From positions 62,001-126,000 of the forward strand of contig SWDT01000101.1 of the NCBI GenBank assembly GCA_009193035.1: a stretch of 64,000 nt of DNA, written 5' to 3'. The DNA is from Halicephalobus mephisto (taxonomy: Eukaryota; Nematoda; Chromadorea; Rhabditida; Panagrolaimidae). The position numbers were made by a program, and so were the translations under genes. Of this stretch, positions 22,055 through 32,892 are shown piece by piece (the stretch's first letter is position 1; each line of letters starts with the position of its first letter). A model generated the notes under the pieces. The model saw only the letters and a program-made list of their open reading frames with translations, made no database searches and was not told the DNA's origin.

Positions 22055-24730
22055 TTTATTTTAATTTTGTTATTTTCATCTCGTGATGTGATTCTGAATT
22101 TTCGATGATTCTGAGCCTGGGAAAATTTCAAAGTACTTTGTTTTCTGATTTTTGAGTTATTTTTGTCTCGAAAAGAAAACTATAAAAAAATTAATTTTCG
22201 TTTTTAAAAATATGATAATTTCAATTCTGGTCCCGAAACGAAAATTTATTTTTTTAAAATATTTCTAATCTTCACGAAAATTTTTTAAATTAAGAATATT
22301 TTAAACTTTATTTTTTTCATTTCGAAAAATTACATAATTTTAATTTTAATTTTGGTCCCGAAACGAAAATTTATTTTTTTAAAATATTTCTGAATCTTAA
22401 CACGAAAATTTAAAAAATTAAGAATATTTTAAACTTTATTTTTTTTTGTTTTAAGAAATAAAATAATTTTAATTTTAATTCTGGTCTTGAAGATTTTTTT
22501 TACTTTGAAAATAAAATTTTTTTACTTGAGTTTTGAAACGAAGATTATCCTTTAGCTTAAAAGTGAATTTTTTATTTTATATTTTTTTTTCGTATTTTAG
22601 AATTTCAGACATCCTCGGATAATCTGCTCATAGAAAATTCCCTGAATGAGTAAATCTTTATTTTCTCACAATTCTGAATGAGGATCGAATTGCTTTTTTC
22701 ATTTTTTACATTTTTTTACAGAGACCAAAGAATAAAAAAAATCCGAAATAATTTTTCAAATTGACCTAAAAATTTAATTACAGTAATATTATTGAATTTT
22801 TTTAATTTTAAAAAAAGGGCATTTTCACTTTTAAGAATGAAAAATATGTTTTATTTACAAAAAGCTGTCTGAAATTTTTCCAAGTCTGCACATTAGCGAC
22901 TTTTTCTCCCAGAAGACTGGCCGACAGTTGCCAGATTCGGTCCGAACCCATTTTTCCGGAAAAAGATGGACGTCTATTTTTTTTCAACAAAGTGATTCAG
23001 AAACATTAAATTGAATAAATAATTCGTGGTAAGATTTTTTTTAAGATAATTTATCAAAAATAAATTTGTTAAATTTAAAAATTTAAAAATTTTAAAATAC
23101 CCTTAAAAATAAAATTAAAATTATTAAACTTAAATAATTTTTTAAAAAAATTAAATTGAATAAATAATTCGTGGTAAGATTTTTAAAAAAATAATTTATC
23201 AAAAATAAATTTGTTAAATTTTAAAATTTTTAAATACCTTTAAAAATAAAATTAAAATTATTAAACTTAAATAATTTTTTTTAAAATTAAATTGAATAAG
23301 TAATTCATTATAAAATTTCTCTTTTTAAGATAATTTATTTTCCATAAATATGTTAAATTTAAATATTTTAAAATACCCTTAAAAATAAAATTAAGATTAT
23401 TAAATTTGAATAAATTTTTTTTAAATTAGATTGAATAAAAAAATTCGTGATAAGATTCTTATTTTTTAAAAGTTCATTGAATAGTATAATATTTGAAGTT
23501 AAACATTTCAGAATCTTCTTAAAAATAAAATTAAGATTATTAAATTTGAATAATTTTTTTAAAAAATTAAATAAAATAAAAAATTCATTATAAAATTACT
23601 CTTTAAAAAAATAAAATAAAAAATTTGTGATAAAATTTCTTTTTTAAAAAAATTAAATAAAAAATTCGTGGTAAAATTTTTCTTTTTTTATAGTTCATTA
23701 GATAGTATGGTATTTGAAGTTCGATATTTCAGAATACCCTTAAAAATAAAATTAAAATTATTAAATTTGTGATAAAATTACTCTAAAAAAAATAAAAAAT
23801 TTGTGATAAAATTTTTCTTTAAGAAAATAAAATAAAAAATTTGTGATGAAATTTATCTTTAAAAAATAAAATAAAAAATTCGTGGTAAAATTTATCTTTA
23901 AAAAATAAAATAAAAAATTCGTGGTAAAATTTTTCTTTAAAAAAATAAAATAAAAAATTTGTGATAAAATTTATCTTTTTTAATAGTTCGTTGGAAAGTA
24001 TGGTATTTGAAGTTCGATATTTCAGAATAGCCTTAGGGGTAGGGTTCGGATTGTTAATTTAAGCTATATTTCACAAAAAACATTAAATTGAATAAAAAAT
24101 TCGTGGTAGGATTCTCGTCTTTCTTAATTATTAAAAAAACATGATATTTGAACCTGGACATTTCAGAACACCCTTAGGGATAAGACTTGGATTACTAAGT
24201 TTGGATTTAATTTAATAAAAAATTATCCACTTTTTCAAAAAACTTAAAATTGAATAAATTTCGTAATAAAATTTTTATTTTTATTTTTTTGTGAAAAAAT
24301 ATGATATTTGAACTCGAAAGTCCGGAACACCCTAAGGGATGGGATTAAGTCTTCTAACTACGAACTCGTTTTTTTTGAAGACAAATTTTTTTAACAAACT
24401 GATTTAGAAATATTAAATTAAAAATTTCCTAATGGAATTTTTATTTTTAAAATTGTTTCATCTAAGTAATTTCTAGTTATTATATTAGTTACAGTAATGT
24501 TGGTCATTTTTTTAAAGAAAGAGAGTTTGAGGACAGGATTAAAGAAGGAGGTAAGGTAACTTTGAACCTAAGCTTAAACTTCAATTCGAAACTAAGACCA
24601 AGAGTAAGTCTGAAGTTGAATCCAAGCCCAAATCCGAACCTGAATCTGTCTCAGTTTGAATTTAAACTTGAATATAAGTCTATCCCTATACCTAAGCCTA
24701 ATTCTAGACTTGCCATTGACCCTATTCTTC
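22055..24730. repeat. AT-rich intergenic tandem repeats
   Basis: Three units with GGTCCCGAAACGAAAATTTA lie at 22190-22500. Many units with AATTGAATAAAxAATTCGTGG and TAAAAATAAAATTAA lie at 23010-24130. The short island at 22820-22990 is more complex but unidentified. No gene. Confidence 0.6.
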
Positions 24731-25460
24731 ACACAAAAAATGGGAACATGGTATGTAATGTATGGATACATTAAGCCGACTTGGATCTGTAGGATATATT
24801 GCATTCAATGTATCAGTATGTCAAATACAATGTCATTGTGTTATATTTCATGTATCAATACATTAATACACTTAATTGTATCAGATACATTGTATTCAAT
24901 GTACTAGTATTTTAAATACCATATATCGATATATTAGTACACTTTATTGTATCAGATACATTGTATTCAATGCATTAGTATATTAAATACCGTATATCGA
25001 TATATTAGTAGACTCCAGTGTATCATATACATTTTTTTTAACATATTAGTACATTAAATACCATATATCGATATATTAGTACACTCCAGTGTATCAGATG
25101 CATTGTATTCAATGTACTAGTATGTTAAATACCATATATCGATATATTCGTACGCTCTAGTGTACCAGATACATTTTTTTTAACATATTATTACATTAAA
25201 TACCATATATCGATATATTCGTACGCTTTAGTGTACCAGATATATTGTATTCAATGCACTGGTTTGTTAAATCTCATATATCGATATTAGTACATTCCAA
25301 TGTATTGGATATATTGTGTTCAATGTACTAGTATGTTAAATACCATATATCAATATATTCGTACGCTCTTGTGTACCAGATATATTCTATTTAACATACT
25401 AGTCCATTAAATATTATATATCTGATTTATTAGAACCGTTTTAATGTATTTTTTTCGTGT
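24731..25460. mobile_element. Foldback/satellite element, copy C
   Basis: Left end CACACAAAAAATGGGAAC, right end CCGTTTTAATGTATTTTTTTCGTGTG (inverted match to the left end). The interior is a degenerate satellite with repeated TACCATATATCGATATATTAGTAC and CAGATACATTGTATTCAATG phrases in units of about 60-75 bp. Confidence 0.7.
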
Positions 25461-26484
25461 GTTTGAACTAAACTTAAGTATGACAAAGCTAGTCCTTTTT
25501 TGACAGTACTCTAGAGTACTTACATTCAATACATAATTTTTAATTAATTTTCAAAACTTTTGGATCTCATCACGGAAGTTTCGTTTTGTGCTTTGGATTT
25601 TCTTGACGAAAAGAGAATGAACATTTATTTTTCGAAAACGAGCTTTACTGAGAGGATTTTTTGGAACGCGTCCAGAGGACAATAACTCAACTTGGAAGTT
25701 TATTTTTATGCTTCTGAGCATGATTCCTAATTCTCTCTCGAGGAATTTGAAATTTGTCTCGAGCCGTTTTCCCACACTTGCTGTGCCGGATTAGACAGAG
25801 ATTCACAAAAATTTCTGTCAACAAAAAATTTTGTTGGAATTTTTTTAACTATTAAAAAATTTTAATTTTTGTATTCAACACTTGTGTCCTACATATTTAC
25901 ATCTTAATTTTTACAACTTTAATTCAAAAATTAAAAATTATTTTCAGAATTTTTGGTTTCGATAGGATTTTAAAAAAAATTCATTTTTGTGTAACTTTCT
26001 ACCGTAACTTTTCTAAAACGATCCCGGCACGATTTTTAAAAATTTCTTTTTTGTATATTTTTCTACCGTAACTTTTCTAAAACGGTCCCGGCACGATTTT
26101 TAAAAAATTCATTTTTGTATAAATTTCTACCGTAACTTCTCTAAAACGATCCCGGCACGATTTCTAAAAAAATTTTTATATAAATTTCCACCGTAACTTC
26201 TCTAAAACGATCCCGACACGATTTCTAAAAAGACCATTTTTGTGTAACTTCCTACTGTACCTTTTCTAAAACGGTTCCGACACGATTTTTATTAACTTCA
26301 CTTTTTATACAAATTTTTGTTTTTTTAAATTAATTTTCTTCGGATGAATGGTCCCGACGCGATATTTGTTAACTTTGTTCGTGTTAATTTATTTCATTTT
26401 TAAACGATTTTTTCAGAAACAGAGATCTTGTTGACGGATGCTGATAAGGAGCTAGCGGAAAGTTCACTTTGAGATTCTGGAAGG
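25461..26484. repeat. Intergenic with 62-bp tandem repeat
   Basis: At about 25975-26330 five units share TTCTACCGTAACTTTTCTAA then CGATCCCGGCACGATTT. No gene; the 25551-25775 minus-strand frame shows no domain. Confidence 0.6.
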
Positions 26485-29400
26485 ATGGGAATTCCAGAAG
26501 CCAAAATGATTCCTCTGTTGTCTTTCTTATTTCTTTGTTTTCAGGTTTGTCGAGGGTCCTGGGGAGAATTTTCATAATTAATAAAATTCCACAGAAATTC
26601 CGAAATCTTTAAAAATTTCACAGAAATTTTAAGAATTCTGTAGAAATTTTAAATTTTCTAAAATTTACTGAAAATTAAAAATTAAGAGTTAAAATTAACG
26701 ATTTTAGAAGATTTCAGAATTCAATGGAAAATTCAGAAGTTTTTGAAAATTTTTTAAAAGTTCTCAGAATTTTGTAGGAATTTTAAACTTTCTAAAATTT
26801 ACTACAAATTAAAAATTAAGACCTGAAATGAACGATTTTAGAAGTTTTTAGAAGATTTCAGAATCCAGTAAAAGATTCAAAAATTTCTAAAATTTACTGA
26901 AAATTCAAAATTGAGACTTATAATTAAAGATTCGAGAAATTTTTAGAAGACTCTGGAAATTTGCGTCGAGATTATTTTTTGAGAATTTATAATTTTTACA
27001 AAGACTATTTCAGTGTTCATCGTCGGCGTCGTCTCATCAGTCCAACATTCCGGTGGATGTCCAGTTGAAGTATGGGAGAATTCGGGGCCAAGAATCAATT
27101 TTCCTCCACAAGAGAGTCCGGTCTTATTTGAGTGTGCCGTTTGCGGAGCCTCCTGTGGACGATTTGAGGTTCCGACCCCCTGTGGCGAAAAGGCCCTGGA
27201 ACGGTACTGTAGACGCCTCGACCCTCGCTCCGGCCTGTTATCAAGGAAGGGACACTTATAACGAGACCTTCTGGGGAAGCGAGATGTGGAACGCGAACAC
27301 CCCTGTCAAGGAAGACTGTCTCTACTTGAACATCTGGGCCCCTGCCGAAGCCAACAATCTTACCGTAATGGTGTGGCTCTTCGGAGGAGGATTCTACTCC
27401 GGAAGCCCTTCCTTGATCCTTTACGACGGAAAAGCCCTCGCTCTCACAGCGAATGTAGTTGTTGTGAATATCAATTACAGAGTAGGGCCTTTTGGGTACT
27501 TGTACTTTGATCATCCCGATGCCCCTGGCAATATGGGCATGTTAGATCAACAAATGGCTTTTTATTGGATTCGGGAGAATATCGCTCATTTTGGAGGAAA
27601 TCCGGCTTCAATTTCTCTTTTTGGAGAATCTGCCGGAGCAAGCAGCATCGTCGCCCACTTGATCGCCCCAGGGTCTAGAGGAGTTTTCCAGAATGGGATC
27701 CTGCAATCGGGAAGTCTCGACAACAAGTGGAGTCTGGACACTCCCCAAAGGGCCATGGAGAAGAGCCAACAATTGGCCGATCTCGTTCAATGCAACAGAA
27801 CATCGGTAAGTTGATGAAAGGGTTGATGAACTAGTTGATGAACAGGTTGATGGACTTGTTGATGAACTAGTTGATGAAAGGGTTAATGGATAGGTTTATG
27901 AAAATTTTATAGGGTTTTAAGAAAGCGTTAATAGAGGGTTGATGAACAAGTCGATGAACAGGTTGATGGACTTGTTGATGAACCTGTTGATGGATAATTC
28001 TGTAAATAAGAGTATAGATGATTTTATGAATGAGTTTATAGTGAATTGGAAAATGATTTGAAGTTATTAATAAAAGTGGTTTTCAGATATCCGCGACGAT
28101 CGCTTGTTTGAAAGAACGAACTGCATCGGAGTTGCTCGCCCAAATGTGGAATCTGAATTTGGGATTCTTGGAGTTCCCTTTCGTAATCGTTTCGAGAGAC
28201 AGGAACTTTTTCCGCGAATTTGATGCTTTCACGGCTTTGAGAAACAAACAGTACAAAAGAGATGTCAACTTAATGATCGGGATTAATCGCGACGAAGGTT
28301 AGTTTTGGATCAATAATAATCATCAGAATTGTCGAATTTTGAATCCAAATTAATTAGAAGTTTGAATTCGAATTAATTCGAAAATTGAATCCGAATTAAT
28401 TCAAAGTTTGAATTTGAACTAATTCGAAGTTTGAATCCGAACTAATTCAAAATTCGAATCCAAATTAATTCAAAATTCGAATTCAAATTAATTAGAAGTT
28501 TGAATCCGAACTAATTCGAATTTTGAATCCGAACTAATTCGAATTTTGAATCCGAACTAATTCGAAGTTTGAATTCGAACTAATTCAAAATTCGAATCCG
28601 AACTAATTCAAAATTCGAATCCGAACTAATTCGAAGTTTGAATTCGGTAATTCTGATGACAATTATTCAGTCTCATTTCTTGATTACCCTCATAGGAACT
28701 CTTGTTTTTTTTGTTTTTCACTTCGAGAGTTTTATTATCAATGTTCCATATGATCCAAGTTGAAGGTCAGAGTTTGAAATCGAACTTTGAAATTTTAGAT
28801 TACGGTAATTTTTGTGGATTTTTTTTCTCAAAAACTTGTTTTCTGTGTTATGTAAATAGTTAAAATCTGATGTTTGAAAATTCCAAATTCAAGTCTGATT
28901 CATAAGTTGTATCTTAACACAAAAATCCAAATTTTTATATTGAACTCTGAATTCCAATTTTAACATAGGTTTTTTGAAATCAGGTTTAACTGAACGGAAT
29001 CAACACGTAAGAATCCTTGATTAAAGTTTTCACGTTATTTAACTGAGTGCAATTGATGACAGGATTACATTCCAACAGAAGATTGAACATAACTGAATGT
29101 CTTCTTTTTTTTCTTTTTTTTCTTCTGCTTCTTTTTCTTTTTCTTTTTTTTTCTTCTTCTGCTTCTTTTTCTTTTCCTTTTCCTTTTTCTTCTTTTTCTT
29201 TTTCTTCTGCTTCTTCTTGTTTTTCTTTTTCTTTCTCTTTTTCTTCTGCTTCTTCCTCTTTTTCTTTTTCTTTTTCTTTTTCTTTTTCTTTCTCTTTCTC
29301 TTCTTTTTTCTTCTTCTTCTTCTGCTTCTGCTTCCTAGCATTTGTCTCATGCTTTTGCAGGGTCTACTTGTTTGGTCCTGACACACCCGTTTGAACGATC

Positions 29401-31686
29401 GGCTGGGTCTTTTGGATCAAGGTTTACTAGTTTGAATATAACTAAGTATAATCGACGTATTAATGCTTTTTTAACAGGAAACAAGCATGGTCCAAACACG
29501 TTGATTATATTCAGTTAGAATCAGTCTTCTGTTGGAATATAATCCTTTCATCAATTGTGATTAGTTAAATAATGCGAAAACTTCAATCAGGGATTCTTAG
29601 GTGTTGATTCTGTTCAGTTAAACCTGATTTTAAAAAACCTATAAATAATATGAAATACTAATTGACCACGAACTTTAAATTTATACTCAGTAAAATCGAA
29701 TTATTTTGAATTCAAATTCCTCAATTTTAAATTAAATTAATTTAATTTTAATTTTTTTTTGAATTAATTCAAAATTAATGATATTAATAATTTTTTATTT
29801 TTTATTTTTTAGGAAATTACTGGAATATTTACAACCTTGCGAAATACTTTGACGTCAGCGAACAGCCCCAGATAACCCTCGAGGAATTCTACGATTGCGT
29901 CAATACGGCTTTTTCGAGACTTCCAGAAGTCGTAAGGAATGCTGCTAACTTTGTTTATCTCGGGGAAGTTTGTCAAAGACCTTCTGGAAAATCCCGAATT
30001 TACGCTGATCACGTGAATCAGATGGTTGGAGATTACTTTTTTACTTGTGATTCTATCTGGCTTGCGGATCAGATGGATGATGCCCCTGGCAAAGTCTACA
30101 TATACTACTTCGATCAACATTCCTCCGCCAATCCGTGGCCCGAGTGGACAGGTGTCATGCATGCTTACGAAATCGAGTACGTCTTCGGAGTACCCATCTA
30201 CAACACCACCGCGGGGTACACCAACAGGGAAAAAACACTCGCTCATAAGATTATTCAGTACTGGTCAAGTTTCGCCATTCATGGGTAAGTTCAACAAGGG
30301 CCAGGGAACTCGGCAGTAGTGGTTTCATTGTCATCAAAATCGTCAATTTCGAACTAATTCGAAAACCGAACGATTTAAATTTGAAAATTGAAGATTCTAA
30401 AAAACTGACATCTCTGATCGTTTGATCGGAGCATTCTGACATGCCAGTTAACATCAAAATCGAAATGAAATCTGCACTTTGCCCGCAATATTCCTGCAGA
30501 TTAGTCAACATTAAAATAAAAATCAAAATAAAATTTGCACTTTGCTTGCAGAATTAGAGCAGATTCGATAATATTTATATTCTTAAATTCATGAAGATTT
30601 CGAAATCGAAATGAAATCTGCACTTTGCCCGCAATATTCCTGCAGATTAGTCAACATTAAAATAAAAATCGAAATAAAATTTGCACTTTGCTTGCAGAAT
30701 TAGAACAAATTTAACAATATTCACGTTTTCAAATTCATACAGATTTCGAAATTGAAATGAAAATTGCACTTTGCCCGCAACATTCCTGCAGACCAACTTG
30801 TTTAATTATCATTCAAAAATTTGATTAAAAACTTTAATTTTAATTTTTTTCCTGACTTCAACACGGATTTTTTTTAAATTCTCGATTTTGGAAATTTTTC
30901 ATTTTTGGAATTTTATATATTTATTTTATAATTCTGATTTCAGAGTTCCCAGATTGACTAGATCCAAGGGAGACAGTGTGGAATGGCCTCAGTACAAAAG
31001 AAACAACAGAAAGTGGATGCACCTCAAAGGAGGATCCCACATCAAACCCATCGACGCTAAGAAGAAAGATGAGTGTTCTGTCTGGAGGGCCGCCAGAGAT
31101 ATCGAGTACAACGAATACTGTAAGTTTTCATTTTCGCTTTGAAGCCATTGATTTAAAATAATTTTTATCAAATTTAATTTTGAAAAATTTTCTCTAAAAT
31201 ACGGTCTTGAAAAGAAATTCCAATTACTGTAGAATATTCATTTTCGTGTTGAAACTATTTTAAAAAAAAAATAATTTCGAAGTAATTTTTATGAAATTTA
31301 ATTTTGAAAAATTTCTTCCAAAATACGGTCTTGAAAAGAAATTCCAATTACTGTAGAATATTCATTTTCGTGTTGAGACTATTTAAAAAATCGATTTCGA
31401 ATTTTTATAAAATTTAATTTGAAAGATTTTTTTCAAAATATTGTCTTGAAAAGAAATTCCAATTACTGTAGAATATTTATTTTCGTGTTGAAACTATTTA
31501 AAAAAATCAATTTCGAATTTTTATGAAATTTAATTTTGAAAAATTTTCCCCAAAATACGGTCTTAAGAAGAAATCTCGATTACTGTAATTATTTCAGTGC
31601 TGCCAACTGCCCAATCTCCTTCTTCAACGTTCTCCGTAGCTTCGTTGGTTCTGCCAGCTGCCAGTTTGCTTTTCTTTTTTCGTTGA
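26485..31686 (+). CDS. ace: Acetylcholinesterase-type cholinesterase, GPI-anchored
   Basis: Six exons: 26485-26544, 27014-27805, 28087-28297, 29813-30284, 30944-31119, 31598-31686 (phases 0, 0, 1, 2, 1) give 599 aa. The ATG at 26506 (MIPLLSFLFLCF) is an equally good start of the signal peptide. Catalytic triad: Ser226 in FGESAGASS, Glu354 in GINRDEGNYW, His471 in TGVMHAYEIEYVFG, spaced almost as in Torpedo AChE. Trp112 in SEMWNAN matches the choline-site tryptophan. The oxyanion stretch is WLFGGGFYSG. Last exon: short Ser/Pro linker then SVASLVLPAASLLFFF and stop, a GPI-signal tail like C. elegans ACE-2. It hydrolyses acetylcholine at the outer membrane face. Which of ace-2, -3 or -4 is the orthologue was not resolved. 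Introns are full of minisatellites and one TIR element. Confidence 0.93.
27815..28000. repeat. Short tandem repeat in cholinesterase intron 2
   Basis: GTTGATGAACAGGTTGATGG-type 12-bp units (GTTGATGxACxx) repeat irregularly after the exon 2 donor. Confidence 0.7.
28340..28645. repeat. About 21-bp tandem repeat in cholinesterase intron 3
   Basis: About fourteen units of TTCGAAxTTTGAATCCGAAC (with TAA) in direct array. The units contain TTCGAA palindromes. Confidence 0.85.
28968..29639. mobile_element. Long-TIR element with internal polypyrimidine tract
   Basis: Ends GGTTTTTTGAAATCAGGTTT and AAACCTGATTTTAAAAAACC are inverted copies, and the similarity runs on for about 130 bp on each side. TA flanks both ends (28966-28967, 29640-29641). 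The inside has a 240-bp CTT/CTTTTT tract (29098-29335) and a more complex stretch to 29490. A non-autonomous TA-targeting DNA transposon fits; it sits in cholinesterase intron 3. The long Ser/Phe- or Lys-rich frames here are artefacts of the tract. Confidence 0.8.
30360..30800. repeat. Satellite-like repeat shared with 54360-54870
   Basis: In cholinesterase intron 4. Units combine TTTGCACTTTGCTTGCAGAA, TTAGAGCAGATTCGATAATA and TCTGCACTTTGCCCGCAATA. The same phrases form an array 24 kb away next to the sre gene. Confidence 0.85.
31180..31595. repeat. About 122-bp tandem repeat in last cholinesterase intron
   Basis: Three to four units with ACGGTCTTGAAAAGAAATTC and TACTGTAGAATATTCATTTT, ending at the acceptor of exon 6. 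Confidence 0.8.
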
Positions 31687-31724
31687 AGGACCATTAATCA
31701 AGACCATTATTGATGGATGAATTA

Positions 31725-32530
31725 ATCGTTCGCGGTGGGACCGATATATTTTATTTTAATATTTTTAAAAATATATATTTTTAAAATTTCAAATTATTTC
31801 ATCACGAATGATGTTGAATTTATTTTCGATGAAAAATTTCTTTAATAATTTTTGTAAAATTATTCGTGACAGGACCTGGAATTTTCGATTTTGAATTTTC
31901 GAATAATTTTCCCGTCACGAATTATGTTTATTTTTTGACTATGAATTTGATCGATTTTTTAAACGTTGTTCGTGACGAAATTTGGGATTTTTGATTTTAG
32001 TTTATCTTCATTTTTTGAAGATATCTTTCAAGTAATGGTCCTGCCACGAAAAACGTTTGACAATAGATCCCAGACTTAGTTACAGATATTTTAAGTATCG
32101 TTCGTTGTGGGACCAGAGATTTTTTTTGATTTTCAATTTTAAAGATGTTTTATCCGATGGTCCCACCGCGAATATTGTTCCATTATTTTTTTCATATTTG
32201 TCTACTCGTCTTTTGAGCATTATTCGTGGTGGGACTAATTAGTTGTTTTTCCAAGAACATGTTTCATCTAATGGTTCTACCGCGAATATTTTTCCATTAT
32301 TTTTTATATTTAGTTACAAATTTTAAAAATTATTCGTGGTGGGACCAAAAAGTTATAATGAATGATTTTTTCCAAGAACATGTTTCATCTAATGGTCCCG
32401 TCACGAATACTGTTTTATTACTTTTTATATTTAGTTACAAATTTTAAACATTATTCGTGGTGGGACCAATTAGTAATTTTTCCAAGAACATGTTTCATCT
32501 GATGGTCCCGTCACGAATAATGTTTAATTC
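31725..32530. repeat. About 120-bp tandem repeat between ace and rpy-1
   Basis: Units contain ATTCGTGGTGGGACCAATTA, TTCCAAGAACATGTTTCATC and ATGGTCCCGTCACGAATA. The best-preserved three are at 32130-32530. It fills the gap between two convergent genes. Frames here are not coding. Confidence 0.8.
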
Positions 32531-32892
32531 ATTCTTCGACCAGGAACTTGGTCACGAACCCTTTGATCTTACTGTACTCATAGCCCCCGGAATTCCACTA
32601 GAAGTAGTTCACAGTAGCTTTAACATATCACTGAATCAAGTTCAAAGAAATCTCACAAACCAAAATTCCTGAAGTTCTTTGCCAATTTTTCCATTCTTTC
32701 CATTTTTGTCTTTTTTGAAGCATCGACGATTTTTGTAAATTTCGTGCTAGGACCTGTTTCTAATTATTTCACAACTTTATGATATTCCAGAATATTTTAG
32801 TTGCAGGATCTTGTTTTAAGGACTTTTGTATTAAAAATGTTCCTAAAACAATTTTTTATTTTTTTCGTAATAGTTAATAAAAGTTTTATTTT

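Noticed and set aside
29039..29394. 115-codon Lys-rich and Ser/Phe-rich frames
   Set aside because: Polypyrimidine tract inside a TIR element; no start context, no domain.
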